64,000 bases of DNA from Owenia fusiformis (lineage: Eukaryota > Annelida > Polychaeta > Sabellida > Oweniidae), in assembly GCA_903813345.2 (NCBI GenBank), contig CAIIXF020000011.1:5358571-5422570 (forward strand), written 5' to 3'. The notes beneath the pieces are model-generated. The model made no database searches, had not been told where the DNA came from, and saw nothing but the letters and a program-made list of their open reading frames with translations. This document shows positions 12,601-24,225 of this stretch, in pieces. Every line of letters starts with the position of its first letter. The stretch's first letter is position 1. The translations under genes were made by a program, and so were the position numbers.

Positions 12601-12987
12601 TATTTCATTCTCAAGAATTGGTAGAAAGGAGAAAAAACAATTGCACTAAAAAAACAAAAAATGTTAACAAAAACAGTTTCCTTAAAATATTTCTAAATAA
12701 TTTTCGCATTTAAACTGTTGTCAATCAGTCAACATTACATAATTATAAAATACCGTGTTTTTTACAGAATGTTTTCAATAATTGGTTTAAGAAAACACAT
12801 TGTTGAATTCAGTTCACCATATCGATACATATCCTTTACAGTTTCAATTGTTATTATTTTCGAGACAAATAGTATGGTACGCCTACCTCTGTTGTTTAAT
12901 GGAGATACCATGGCAACAAGTTAGTAATTCAGAAAATATTCAAAACTTACCAAAGAAGAGCAGCCGTAGTAGAGAACGGGCTCCCAT
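3603..12987 (-). CDS. Giant secreted six-cysteine protein with about 128 tandem 14-residue dibasic repeats (gene B)
   Basis: Exons in order: 12987-12951, 11362-11224, 9905-9843, 9261-3603, joined in phases 1, 2 and 2; the total of 5898 nt is exactly divisible by three and gives about 1965 residues. Exon 1 starts MGARSLLRLLFF and, with exon 2, makes a signal peptide that probably ends near Ala20. Exons 2-4 place cysteines at 40, 70, 79, 86, 103 and 104. An acidic tyrosine-rich stretch follows (DFTSERFQYADYPFYY), then the repeat array to the end. Splice sites are strong: acceptor CTGTTCTTTTTCAG before exon 2, donor GTAAGT after exons 1 and 2. The paralogue at 14598-18635 confirms exon order, phases and cysteines. 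I do not recognise the family. Dibasic spacing suggests either a prohormone or a secreted structural or adhesive polyampholyte; both are inference. Confidence 0.85.
3606..8995 (-). repeat. 42-bp tandem array coding for 14-residue units
   Basis: About 128 units of 42 bp lie inside one exon. The core unit reads KRYNDPETFKGMEP. Positions vary mildly (DP, DQ, EP or NP; FKG or FKA), and five units carry NKRQILKA instead. The first 16 or so units, translated from about 8995 to 8310, are degenerate (for example RRYNPLLLKDAQLS, RRNDPLLLKNAQLA). The rest are nearly uniform. The unit has lysine and arginine balanced by aspartate and glutamate, no cysteine, and one Tyr and one Phe. A block of 13 units is duplicated with a 546-bp offset (around 5250-5920 against 5796-6466). 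Because 42 is a multiple of three, other frames and the plus strand are also nearly stop-free there; those frames are shadows. Confidence 0.95.
9318..9516. mobile_element. Short MITE in intron 3 of gene B
   Basis: A roughly 199-bp element with inverted ends AAATACTGGGTGATCC and the counterpart ending CACCCAGTATTT. It lies in the intron between 9842 and 9262 and adds false coding codons to the open frame upstream of the real acceptor at 9262. Confidence 0.65.
10190..10440. repeat. Dispersed repeat related to 1233-1700
   Basis: This lies in intron 2 of gene B and aligns with about 250 bases near 1233-1490. No coding potential is evident. The remainder of intron 2 (9906-11223) shows nothing else I can support. 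Confidence 0.55.
11703..12950. other. Intron 1 of gene B with repeat fragments
   Basis: Near 11703 a fragment beginning TTAAAGGCCCAATGTAAAG resembles the end of an element at about 52327-53168. Segments about 12135-12330 and 12752-12840 are diverged copies of sequence at window positions 1-290 and 1788-2050. No exon is seen. The first bases after the exon 1 donor (12950 downward) resemble intron 1 of gene A, sharing a motif like ACTAAC-GTTG-CATGGTA. Confidence 0.5.
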
Positions 12988-14555
12988 CGTTGCTAGCGAT
13001 ACGTGCGCCTAGTCCCGAATTACGATTAGTTTCCAAATGTCTCTTAATATAAGGAGACAATAATGGACTATGTTATTAATATATTGATATTAAATAATAA
13101 TATTATTTTACATTTTTCGTAAAAGTCAGCATTTGATCGAGCAAGGAACCCTTCCAATAAGTGTTTCACTTATAGCATATTTTCGACTCTATCATACGTT
13201 TTTCAAAAAATCATAAAATTATACGTTAGATTTGGAATACCAAATAATTTTGCACGCGAGGGAGAATTTGCAATTCTTTATATGGCTCGTTTGGGAAATA
13301 AATTTGATATCAATTGTATATTTTGCTTGTAATTGTATATACTGTATGTTGCTTTGTGTCTCGGGTCTTCGATGCTGCTTTTACACACCCTACCAAAATG
13401 ATAAAAATGATAAATAACAGATTTCCATACAAAAGACCATTATACTCTTCACATGCACATTGATAGTTTCCAAACTAGGTCAAATGATTTCAAAAGTAGG
13501 TCAAACAAAGCTATGTTGTATTTTGTATTTCTAAATAAAGATTAATCTCCATGAGGGACTGCAGGGATCGACGCTCTAATGTATCCCGCATCTTATGTAC
13601 CTAGAACCTCGGTAGGTATAAAATACACTCATAATCTAGGACACTAGCATACTATATGTATTACATATATTATTATCGGAGAAGGAGGACCAAGGAGGAA
13701 GATATACTTTAAGTTTAAAATCTTCCGAACACATTGTTCCCATCCTCCTAAGCAGGTGTCAAGAATCCGTACCTCCTTCTTGGAAATGAATAAACGCAAG
13801 GAGCACATGCGTCTCGAACTCGCAACCTCGTGGTTACGGCCCCAATCGCCTAGCCTAAACGTGCTGGCGCTCAAGCCCTCTCGGCCAACTCGACAGAATA
13901 TATTCTGGATTTTGAAGCCCTGTGATCGAAGGATGATTGTTCCAGACATCACAAACTATGTTTCTTCCTTCATAATTCTACCTACTGTGCGAGTAGCTTC
14001 TTTAGATAGATCCGCGTTCGGAGAGAGTATGTATGTGTGTATGTATTACCTTTATTTCCTCCATAAATGAAGATTACAAACATATAAATTTATAAACACA
14101 CAATCACATAGGTTGTACATATAAAATACATAATCAAAAATTATATGGATTATATAAATCAATTCAAATATATCTATACTCATCCAGTTTTTATTTCCTC
14201 TAATTTTCATCTCATTTGACATGATATGTTGTCGACAACATATGACTTATATATGTAATGTAATACCTCAGGTGATTGACATACTCATATAGGTAAGTTT
14301 GCATAGCTATTATAATTACTATTCAGAATGGCTTGTATAAATGTTTTTGATAATGGTGGTACCCCTAAATCAAAGACTAGATCATAACCATGGTGGATTA
14401 AAAAATCAACCACAATTCATTAAGGCATTTGCCTTATTTGTTTCACACATTGCAAAAGGCTTTGTACAGTATCAATTTAAGAAATCAAGTTCAACCAGAA
14501 TGTACGTATTGTATAGTTTTTGACTTATCCTGAAAATCAAGATTATTTATGTTGT
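12988..14555. other. Intergenic region between genes A and B
   Basis: This holds the promoter side of gene B, the SINE-like sequence at 13807-13896 and the 3' flank of gene A. No further exon is supported. Confidence 0.5.
13807..13896 (-). repeat. tRNA-derived SINE-like head (Leu/Ser type)
   Basis: Read on the minus strand from 13896, the sequence has an A-box-like TGGCCGAGAGG and, about 60 bases on, a B-box-like GAGTTCGAGAC. The head resembles a class II tRNA (leucine or serine). It lacks a good acceptor stem and runs on into unrelated sequence towards 13560, so a SINE or tRNA pseudogene is more likely than a working tRNA. Open frames on both strands here are incidental. Confidence 0.5.
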
Positions 14556-14561
14556 TTTATT
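14556..14561 (-). terminator. Polyadenylation signal of gene A
   Basis: AATAAA on the minus strand, 37 nt past the TGA stop at 14598-14600. Confidence 0.55.
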
Positions 14562-14597
14562 AATCTGCATCTTAGCTGCGTTTGTTCGTATTGAACA

Positions 14598-17500
14598 TCA
14601 TGATATTCTTCGCTCTTGTAGTGCACGGAGGGTGTCCATTAATGTTACTAACTTTTTGCGTATTGTTACAATAGGACGAAGAATTCCTCGTTTTGGGTTT
14701 CGGACGTATTCAACGTCCCCCTGTGATGAACCACTTGAATAGTAAGACGGGTAGTCCGAATATTGAGATTCTGCGGAGGTAAAGTCAGAATGTTGTTTTA
14801 CTTGGGAAGCCAGAAAATTGCTTATCACATCGCTTTCTTCTAGCGACATTGGTAAGGAACGATCCATTCCACGCGTTCTTTTGCCACCCCCTGTCAACCT
14901 GTCAAGTGCATAGTCTCTGCAACAGGTGAAGTTTAAAAAATTCGATACCACTATATTCTGCCTTGTCCGGTCGCAAGTAACGGTCAATGGACTGAAATTT
15001 AAACAGTATACATTAGTCCTTCTAATTAAAAAGTAAGTATCAGTTTCATTACAACTAATGGAAATACTATATCTAGTATTCCGATTCCTATACAAAAACA
15101 ATTATATAAATATTTCGTACTATCTTGTTCTTATAAGACATTCCCAACAATAAACGAATGGTGAATATAACAGTGAATGATAAAACAAATATTTCATACT
15201 ATTTTAATTTGGTGAATACCTGTTCATCTTTCCATGATTTTAACAAGGTGTATGTCAAGTGTAATGCATAAACCAATGAGAGAGTGGGGAATATGACAGT
15301 GATATAGAAATTGGATTTATCCAATGATTATTTTGATTACCGCTTTATATGTACAGACAGTGATATTTCTGATATTTATAGAGATCCATGTGATATTTTT
15401 CAGGAAATCGTTTATCAGCCTCATACAGAAAGCCTGCTAGCTGATATCGTTTATCAACCGCATATACATTTGATAAACAAATCTAAATTTTTGATTGTAA
15501 TTAATCATGGGTTAAACCCAATATCAGATCGTTTTTATTGCCTCGTTGATATCAAATATAAACACAAGCGAGCGAAGCGAACTCGTCGATAGATATGATA
15601 TCCCTCTTAATAATCCTGTAAACATAAACAAAAGTTCACTCCCCCGGCCCCCATAAGTTTGGCAACTTTAGCTCCCTAATTGAACTAAGTGTTAAAGCCT
15701 CTTTATGTTTGAATTTTTATTTACATATGCTTATAATTTTGATGGTCATGTGTAACTTAACTTCATTTCCAATGCACCCAATTATCACAATTTTTCCCTC
15801 AATTACACAATAGGTCGGAAATTGATTATAAAATTGATGACTTGCGGCAAATCTACCATTTCCCATTGGTTTACATGGGAATGTCGATTTTCTAAAATTC
15901 CCCAGATTTTTCATCAGTTATTCCCATCGCCATTATAAGTATTTTCATCACAAGTAATGTAAATAAAAATTCAAACATGAAGAGGTTTTTAACACGTACT
16001 TCAATGAGGGAGCTAAGTTTGCCAAACTTATAGAGAAGAATAGTGCATGCAAATCTCCTATACAAGAAGACAATTTTCACAAAATAAGTATAATTACCTA
16101 CAACCAGGGTTTGAAGCTCCGGTGATACACCTGATCGTAACGGAACTAAAACGGTTGGCACGTAGCTGTCCAGCCCTGTTAAAGGAAGAAAAGTTTAGTA
16201 GCAATAACACCTCTTCCCAAGATTGTCTTAATTTTACGTCCATCAAGTTCGTACCTTCAACCGTGGAATTGTTCAAGTTTCATTTTAAGAACCAAGCACA
16301 TAATATAGCACATACTCGTATAAGTTGGAAAAATGCTTTAGGATCTTTGATAAAATGGCTTAGCGCAGACTGAAATAAGTGACTTTGTATTGGTATAAGA
16401 TATTTTGACATACTGTTGACAATTCAAGAATATAATTTGTGACAGATCATGTAGGTTTTCATAGACTTGTTTCGGGTACCCTAAAGTTACCTGATAAACA
16501 TTCCAAAATGTTTGGTTCATCCATTGCTGAAAAAGTTGTTAAAATATCTCATTTTTGGGACACTCGAAATATACAATATATGAATAGTTAGGTGATACAC
16601 AGATAATAGCAGACAAGGGAGCACTAAAAGAAATATATTATTATTGACCTGTCGAATATTCCATAAGCAAATATGATAATTTTTCCATCATCTTAAATTT
16701 ATGTATTGTACCATTGTATCTGTAAATAATTATGTCGTATAAAACAGCCAGCTTACCATCTCTAAGTGCAATCTAATAAGTGCAATCTATATGCAACTAA
16801 CATTTAGTGCAATATAGTATGTATTTATTATTTATTGTAATATTTTACCATTATATAGTATTCATGAACTCTACCTATGTCATGCTGATTTAATCAGTCT
16901 GAGCAGTCTGAAAGCCCATGGTCTGATGCATATTTATCTCATTGACCATTATTGATTTCTATGAATGCCGACCTTATAGTACAGCTATCTATTGGGGGGG
17001 GGGGGGGGGGTTAGTTACGTATGGGGTAGCATTCGGAAATATTAGTAATTGTGAACCAAGTGCCTCATTAGTCGACATCGGCTTGTGATCTTATAAATTG
17101 TTGTTTTACTATGTATTTTATAGTGAACAATTTGTAGGATCAGTGACACATAAATAAACTATTTTGAACTAAAATAAACTAAACTAAACTGTGTATACTT
17201 GTATATGAGTTCTTACCGCTTGACTCGATTTCCATCTAAAACGCAGCTCGTTTATTTAAATTTTGGACATACTACGTTACTTTTTCCTCGACTTTTTACA
17301 AGGCAAGCAGTAGCTATCTCACCTACCGTCCTCAAGGATGATTGGCGCCCAGAGTTCTATCCCGATCTTCTGCTATATATGGAGTTATGTCGTGATTACA
17401 AAATGCAAATTAAGCAGCCGCCATTTTTTGAATATCGAGTTTTTGTCTTATTTCGAAACAAAAAATTAATAACTCTCAAGAAGTGATCAAAGATGTTAGT

Positions 17501-18635
17501 TCATATCTTTTGACTGCCATTATAATGTCAGACTTTTTCGTGGTCGAATTTTCTATAGCTCAAGGTCGTAGTTAATACTAGAATACCGGCCATTCTCCTT
17601 GCAGCCGTAGAAATATGCAGGCACGACCAGCACTAACACTATCACATTGCTTGCTGGGGATTAGAAATATCGTGTTGCAACCCTGGGAGCCAATCCTCCT
17701 CATCCCGACTTCTAGTAATATTTTCATAAATGTTTAACTTACATTTTTAGTCTTTTCAGATAGGCAGTTAAATGTCCCTGGCCAAATCTGCATACCGCAT
17801 CTGTCACAACTGTGAGAAAGTCTCCAATTCTTTGTTGTCCATCGGTTGATCTTGTAACAAATGAGTTTACAAATGACACAGAGTGGGCTGAAATAAATTG
17901 GAAACTTATATTTGAACGTCTTTTATATAAACCATGGATCGTATTTGAGATATCCCCGTATTCTAACGGTTTCTTTCTTGCAATTGTTCTACTATTATGC
18001 TACGTATTTCGATTTTTGATTACATTGCACTAAGGATAAAGTATAAAATCGTGTGCAATTATTTAAATAGGACTACTATAAAGGTACATGTATATATTGC
18101 TATTCTGATTTTAAACAGTTAAGCTAATGAGCATAGATTACACGTGACTTGCACCTTCAAATGGCGTCAATAGTAATTTACATATTATAAATATCAAAAA
18201 TATGAAAGAGAATTAAATTCCGATAAAATGAAAAAGGAATGTGAAATTGAAAATATGCAGGCGTAATTTAGGGATAATTCAATATTCAATATCTGTTGTA
18301 TTTTAATCCAAAAAGCTAATTGAGATCATTTCTTGACACCACTTTTTGAAATCATGATCATTTCTTTCAATCTGTTTGAAGAGTTAAAATCTTCTTATAT
18401 TCGTTATTGGGGGAACGAAATTATATGTGTTTTCCACGTTTTAAAATTAATGATATTCAGGAGTGGTCTTAAAATATTTAACTTGCAAATAGCAATAGAA
18501 ATCAAATTACTCGTTTTAAAAAGACATATTAGTAAAGCTTAAGTATGGTTATTGACGTTACCATGACAACTCGTTAGTATTATCAAAAATAAACTTACCA
18601 AAAAAGAGAAGCTTCAATATACGACAGGCCTTCAT
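14598..18635 (-). CDS. Secreted six-cysteine protein, short paralogue without the large array (gene A)
   Basis: Exons in order: 18635-18599, 17887-17743, 16175-16098, 14991-14598, phases 1, 2 and 2; 654 nt give 217 residues. Exon 1 starts MKACRILKLLFF and is 37 nt, like that of gene B. Shared blocks with gene B include TD-x3-RI-x2-x-L-x-VV-x-DA-x-C in exon 2, G-x-HL-x-x-Y a few residues on, x-R-C-x-x-G in exon 3, and CC-[KR]-D-[HY]-A followed by DFTS...QY-x-DYP-x-YY in exon 4. Cysteines are at 45, 77, 86, 93, 110 and 111, apart from Cys4 in the signal peptide. The C-terminal part, after an NPKR dibasic, is a basic helical stretch that may be one or two relics of the repeat unit expanded in gene B. 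Family unknown; secretion is inferred. Confidence 0.84.
15637..16045. mobile_element. CACTCCCC-family foldback element in intron 3 of gene A
   Basis: The ends read ATAAGTTTGGCAACTTTAG at left and the inverse CTAAGTTTGCCAAACTTAT at right, matching the family at 23150-24011. The element sits about 50 bases downstream of the exon 3 donor. Its terminal bases are more decayed than those of the 23150 copy. Confidence 0.65.
16994..17010 (+). repeat. Poly-G tract
   Basis: Seventeen consecutive guanines in intron 2 of gene A. It may be an assembly-sensitive homopolymer. Confidence 0.9.
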
Positions 18636-19527
18636 TGTCACGGCTGTATAATGCAGGATAAGTGCCGATAATCCGTTGAACATACAAGCTTTTATGAATT
18701 TCCAGATGTGCCGTATGAAACATTGCGAAACACAGATGCCTTGGCTAATGACACTAATTAGCTATATAGTTGCATTCTATTATGCATTATTGTTTATTGA
18801 AGTCACTAATGCGTTCACAAACATCCCATTATTTTGGTGACATCAATACGTGGTTATTTCTCATTCAAAACACTCAGATCATCTGGATTAATTTACAATA
18901 TTGCAGAACTTTTGCTGTCGCTTTACGTGACTCTTCTGTTTACTATTAGACCTACATGTCTATTTAGGCCTCCGCAGGTTAATTTCACAAGCTTTTATGT
19001 ATTTCCATATGTGCATTCCAGTAACATCCCATTATTTTTGTGACATCAATACGTGGTTGCAGGTAGTTCGAACTCTCACAAAAAGTTGAGATAGTAGGGA
19101 GATTTCGCAACTCACTTATAGCATGTTTATTGTTCCTTTATAATGTATTATAGAAGAACGTATAACTTATGAAGAAGAAGAATGTATAACTAATGAAGAA
19201 GAAGAATGTATAACTAATAAAGAAGAAGAATAAATAACTAATGAAGAAGAAAAATGTATAACTTATGAAGCGATTGTTTAACGTTGTATTTATTCAAAAA
19301 GTGAACTTTCTGAGATACTTGTTATCTGACCCGAATGGGCTACCGAGTGGTGAAACTGGTAAATACCTACATGCAGCTACTCTCTTTTGTGTTATATAAA
19401 ATTTCGAGTATTTTCAGGCCTATAGAAATCATTTCCCAACATGAGCATGACATGTGCAGATCTTGGCCAGACAGCAAGAGATTTGACAGATGGTACATCA
19501 CGTTATATCGGTATCTTATCAACTTCA
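18636..19527. other. Upstream flank of gene A with a short tandem repeat
   Basis: From about 19156 to 19268 a roughly 24-bp unit (AATGTATAACTAATGAAGAA followed by GAAG) repeats four to five times with drift. A block near 18820-18850 (CATCCCATTATTTTGGTGAC) recurs near 19020-19050. No coding exon is seen. Confidence 0.55.
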
Positions 19528-20053
19528 CTGGTGATCCACTCGATTACGCTGATTACCAAAACGGTTCGTTTTGGGAACAAAATGTCGAAACACCGAAGCT
19601 ACGATTTTTCTTTTTTACTTATTTCACACCTTGTAGGCAGAATTCTCACTGCATTTTTAATACGAATGTGTATAAGTAACATATGTTTAAGAAAATCTAC
19701 ACATTTGCGAAAAAATAGCTCAGAAGACAACGGAATCGTCAATTTACTTCCCCACTTAAGTTACAGAAACGGTATTTCGAAAAACAGTTAAGATCTGCAC
19801 TTTTAACCCAAACCGTTTGTAACTTAAGTGAGGAATTAAATTGACGATTCTGTTGTCTTCTGAGCTATTTTTCGCAAACATGTACGTTTTCTAAAACACA
19901 TGATACTGATATACGTTTGTGAGAAAAACGTCGTGGGAATTCTGCCTACAACGCGTGAAATAGGGAAAAAGAAAAATCGTACCTTCGACGTTCCGACATT
20001 TTGTTACCGAAATGAACCGTTTCGATAACCAGCGTAATCGAGTGGATCACCAG
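19528..20053. mobile_element. Foldback MITE, family 1, copy 2
   Basis: 526 bp with ends CTGGTGATCCACTCGATT and the inverse AATCGAGTGGATCACCAG. The arms pair almost to the centre near 19790. This is the same family as 713-1222. It contains no transposase. Confidence 0.8.
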
Positions 20054-21210
20054 TAAACTTACCTAGCCCGCTCTACTTTATCACTTGGTCACTTTACAAA
20101 CGGAATCAAGACCACAGAAAGTAAGTACGTACACACGTAGATCATAGTTTGATTTTAATTTGTTAATTTTCTATCTTTCAAATATCCTATGATAAGTTGA
20201 AATCAATTTGAATTTTTGGGATAAGGGTTTTATTACTCAGTCGTTAAATTATATTAATCTAGTGTATTTTTAAACAAGTTATTAAATAAGCCTAGAATTC
20301 TATCAAAAAGCTTGTTTACTAAATACTGTATATGGATTCAAAGGGGTCATGGAAATAAATAAGAAAACAATTAATTGAAAACATTATAAATGGAAAAAAT
20401 TGTGTCTAGATTTGTACTATCAAACAAACACAAATTCAGAGAGATTGAGTGTAATTTTGACGATGGATCAATCGCCCACTCGATCATCAGTCACGGAAAC
20501 AATTCATATCCACGTACGTTCACATAACCGGCGTGTCGGTTTTTTATGTGCCTCGTCTTATTTATCCTGGACCAAAATAATCTTTATTAATTCAGCCGAA
20601 CTGTTACTATGGTTACACGTATTTCCCGAACCCTGTTTAAGCTATAACATTGTAACAGTTGCCCTCACTTCGTATATCAAGGTAAAGCATTGCTAGAAAA
20701 TAAATAAAATCAAGTTTATGTTTTGAATTCCTTTAGAACAAGAACCAGATTGGATTATTTTAGATAGTCCAATGAACTTGAAACCTACGAGTTTAACAGC
20801 CGACCATATGTCGAATTGAGAAGGCCTCGGTAAAAATATAGTAAATACGTTTTTTTGCCTTTGCTCACATGCCTCTTTAGATTAAATGCTGTACAACAAG
20901 CTAATCCTAAGTGGAAAGTGGAAAGGAAATTGCGTTTTATTTTCAAATCTCGTGTGCCCCCTTTGGGCCCACATTTCCTTGAGGATCTTGCATTTTAAAT
21001 AAGATTCCAAAAATGATCTCTTGCCAGCCACGCTTCGCCTGTTGATTAACTGAAATAAAACAATAAAAAGCACAGCCGATCCCCACATTGTTCTTTAAAT
21101 GGAAAATGATTGGCCTTATTCCTCGAAAGATAGTAACCCAACACTATGGGCTTATATTGTTTTTATTAAAGGAAATGCTTAACATATCATATACGAATTA
21201 AATTCGGAAG
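20054..21210. other. Intergenic stretch between gene A and the EndoU cluster
   Basis: No supported gene. A minus-strand open frame at 20882-21088 begins with a hydrophobic MWGSAVLFIVLFQL but has no good donor and no paralogue, so it is not called. Confidence 0.45.
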
Positions 21211-21258
21211 AGGATTTTATATTTTCAGACAAACATCCTAGGATCGTTGTCTCGAGCC

Positions 21259-21310
21259 ATGAAGCTGCTGGTAATACTCGGTGTTTTTGCAGTTGCCACT
21301 TTGACATATG
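21259..21310 (+). CDS. Signal-peptide exon, probable alternative first exon of EndoU copy 1
   Basis: ATG begins MKLLVILGVFAVATLTY, a good secretory signal, and the exon ends in phase 1 at a strong donor (GTAAGTTTAAG). Joined straight to the somatomedin B exon at 27783 it would give a 415-residue protein of the usual layout for this family (signal peptide, SMB, SMB, EndoU). It could also join the symmetrical exon at 24224, where an acceptor ends CGCAG just before TG-ATG and keeps the frame. The exon has no counterpart ahead of copies 2 and 3, because the duplicated unit begins inside the intron that follows it. Confidence 0.6.
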
Positions 21311-23149
21311 GTAAGTTTAAGATTTCACCAGAATAGACTAGACTAGATGCAAGTAGAAATAATTGAAAGTTTAATCAAAGTGATATCATATTTGAATTCT
21401 ATATGTAAAATTGCAAATGTTTCAATTTTTTTACCTACTTTGAACTTTTTTTATTTTGAATTGAAAGTGTGACAACTACATGTAGGTCACCATAGACCTT
21501 ATGTCATAAAATCACAAAAAATAAAATAACCATGCCTGTATTTGACAGATTATATTTTCTTTTACTGGACACATTTTAATTTGTATACCTACCAGATACA
21601 AAACGGTAGTAATATGAAAATTGATCCACTAAAACTGATAAATATTCAAGTTTATTGGAACTCTCAACATTATGAACTTTGTGGCAATAATTGATCTGCT
21701 ATATTATGGATAAATAAATGGTATTGGTCGTATTAGTCCGGATGGTATACATGTATCATCCACCTATATCGACAATTAGCAGATACATTTTACTTTATTT
21801 CTTAATTCATCGAGTATTTCCGATTGAATTAATGTTAACTCCAATAAGCCCTTTTAGCCTTAGCTAATTCCATTTATAGATGGCAGTCATATGATAAAAA
21901 TTCAGGAAATGATAACATAGAAGGTATGGGGATTCTCTAGATTTTTCACCCTTTTCTTTGATACTTTGAAAAAATTATTTTTATTTAAAAAAATTCTTGG
22001 GCCATAGGTCATGATAAGATTGTTATCTATTTAAAGACATCAGAGATATATCTTTCCAACTGTTATATAACTGGAAAATGACTAATTGGTCAAGGGTCAC
22101 TACAGGGCCATACATTACATTTGAATTAGTTAATATTTCTTCTTAGTATTTCTTCTGAAAGTACAAGACATCTAACATCTATAATTACATTTTGTAGTAT
22201 TCGTTAATAAAAATGTCTGGAGAAAAACTTTGGAAACATTTTCAATGATGTGAAATATAAGTGTAAGTTGGCACATTGGATCAGTTTCTGAGTCTGCAAA
22301 TAAATTATTTGGGATTAGTTATAAAACTATGTCTGAATGTAAACTCTCAAATCCTGCATCAAATATCTGAATGATCTCTAACTATCTAGTTAACTTAACC
22401 TTTTATCCTGTATCAGTATGTGGACAATATTAAACATTGTAATTCAAGCTGCACTTAAAACAAGCAGTACCTTACTGGTGGCTATATAAACTTATTGACC
22501 CCAGGTCATGTTGGTGATTAAGCTAACCAACACCAAGCCAAATATTTTAAACAAAAAGCCAATATTTATCTTTATTTTCCATTATTTATGTTGTTTTAAA
22601 AGACTAAAAAACTTCATACCAATGATATATAAGATCTTACCTAAAGATCTGTTGATTTTCTGAATGAATGAGGAAACAGAAATGGTAGCATTATGATGTT
22701 AAAATCATAGTATAAATGTGATGTTTTACATGTTGGTTCAATGGGGAACTGCTTTAGGCCTAAGATTCTTTTCCTGAAAATGGGCTAGACATCTATTGGC
22801 TGTTTATAGAGTATTTTCAACTATTTAGCTAGGCTAAACTCCTGTAATATACATCTTGCTTATCTTGTTGCCATGGAGATTGTGATTTATTTAATCTTAC
22901 AATTGTGATCCTTAAAAACTTCTAAAGATTCTTTTTTTACATTGAATCAATCGTGATTTAAGATTTAGGGATATATTTGACTTACTATACCCGGAAACAT
23001 CTTGACACCAGATTACAAAATCCAACCTAAAGTAATTTATTAAAGACGACAAAGTTTTTTGTCATATATTATCGCTTGCATTTGATTTTTATCAATGGGC
23101 GTTATCAATTGATATATATATATGCTATAGCATTCAACAATCGGTCATA

Positions 23150-24011
23150 CACTCCCCTCCATAAGTTTGGCAACCTGTTTCCCCCATTGAACTACGTGTT
23201 AAAGCCTCTTTACGTTTGAATTTTCATTTACTTAACCGGCGATGAAACAACTATAATATTGATGGAAATATAACTTTACTTTATTTACAATACCTCCAAA
23301 TTTTCTCAATTTTTTTCCTCAATTACAATAGATCGAAAATTGATGATAAATTTGATGAATTTTTGAAAATCGTCATTCCCATGTAATCCAATGGGAAATG
23401 AAGGGTTCGGGGCAAATCAGAAATCAGAATATCTTTTCAGTAAAAGATTCAGCAAAAAATATTTTTATATAGAAAATTGAATTGTCTAACTTTTTTGAAC
23501 ACTAAGTGTTTAGTTTAGTTGAGTTACAGCGCTTCAAAGTCATTTTTGAAAATAATTTTTCGCCTCCTGTGTTATTTCAATGGGAGAGGTTTTTTGAAAA
23601 ACAATTTTGACTTTAAAGCCCTATAACTTTGTTGAACCTGAAGAAACATATCAATTTTTTGTTAAATAAAGTTAGCAAATTCAATTTTCTGCCTAACTCG
23701 TATTTTTTGCAAGAACTCGGATGGATGGATATTCTGTCATATGACTTCCGGTAAACCTACCATTTCCCATTGGTTAACATGGGAATGTTGATTTTCAAAA
23801 ATTCATCAAATTTATCATCAATTTTCGACTTATTGTAATTGAGGAATAAAATTGAGAAAATTTGGAGGTATTGAAATTAAAGTGTAATTGCGTTTCAATC
23901 AATAGTATAAGTATTTTCATCGCAGGTTAAGTAAATAAAAATTCAAAGGTAAAGAGGCTTTAACACGTAGTTCAATGGGGGAAAAGGTTGCCAAACTTAT
24001 GGAGGGGAGTG
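23150..24011. mobile_element. TA-flanked foldback element (CACTCCCCT family), 862 bp
   Basis: The ends CACTCCCCTCCATAAGTTTG and the inverse CAAACTTATGGAGGGGAGTG are bordered by TA at 23148-23149 and 24012-24013. The arms pair over at least 200 bases. EndoU copies 2 and 3 have the empty site (GGTCATATAAAG near 32099 and 39907), which confirms insertion after the duplication or its loss from the other copies. Confidence 0.85.
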
Positions 24012-24225
24012 TATATCTAAGTGAATTATTACACAACTGCCTTTTACTAATCGAATGAAATAAACTTTGATATGCATTGTTAATGTGATATATTTAGTCT
24101 ATTGATTATAATGTTAAGCAAAATTGCATTGTAAATAACAAATCGAACATCCATATAATAAATTTACATCACTAAACATTAAATAATTATACCAGGGCTA
24201 TGTTAAACATTTTAGCATCGCAGTG

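Noticed and set aside
16491-16526. Short minus-strand segment with perfect splice signals (CTTTTTCAG before, GTAACT after)
   Set aside because: It fits only phase 0, whereas gene A needs phase 2 at exon 3, and gene A is complete without it. It may be a pseudo-exon.
3606-18635. Assigning the six-cysteine domain to Ly6/three-finger, insulin-like or phospholipase families
   Set aside because: C-x16-CC recalls Ly6 and CCKDH recalls phospholipase A2, but the required following residues (CN, or HD-x-C) and cysteine counts do not fit.
20882-21088. Minus-strand frame starting MWGSAVLFIVLFQL
   Set aside because: It looks like a signal peptide but has no good donor in phase, and gene A already has a proven-by-paralogy first exon at 18635-18599.
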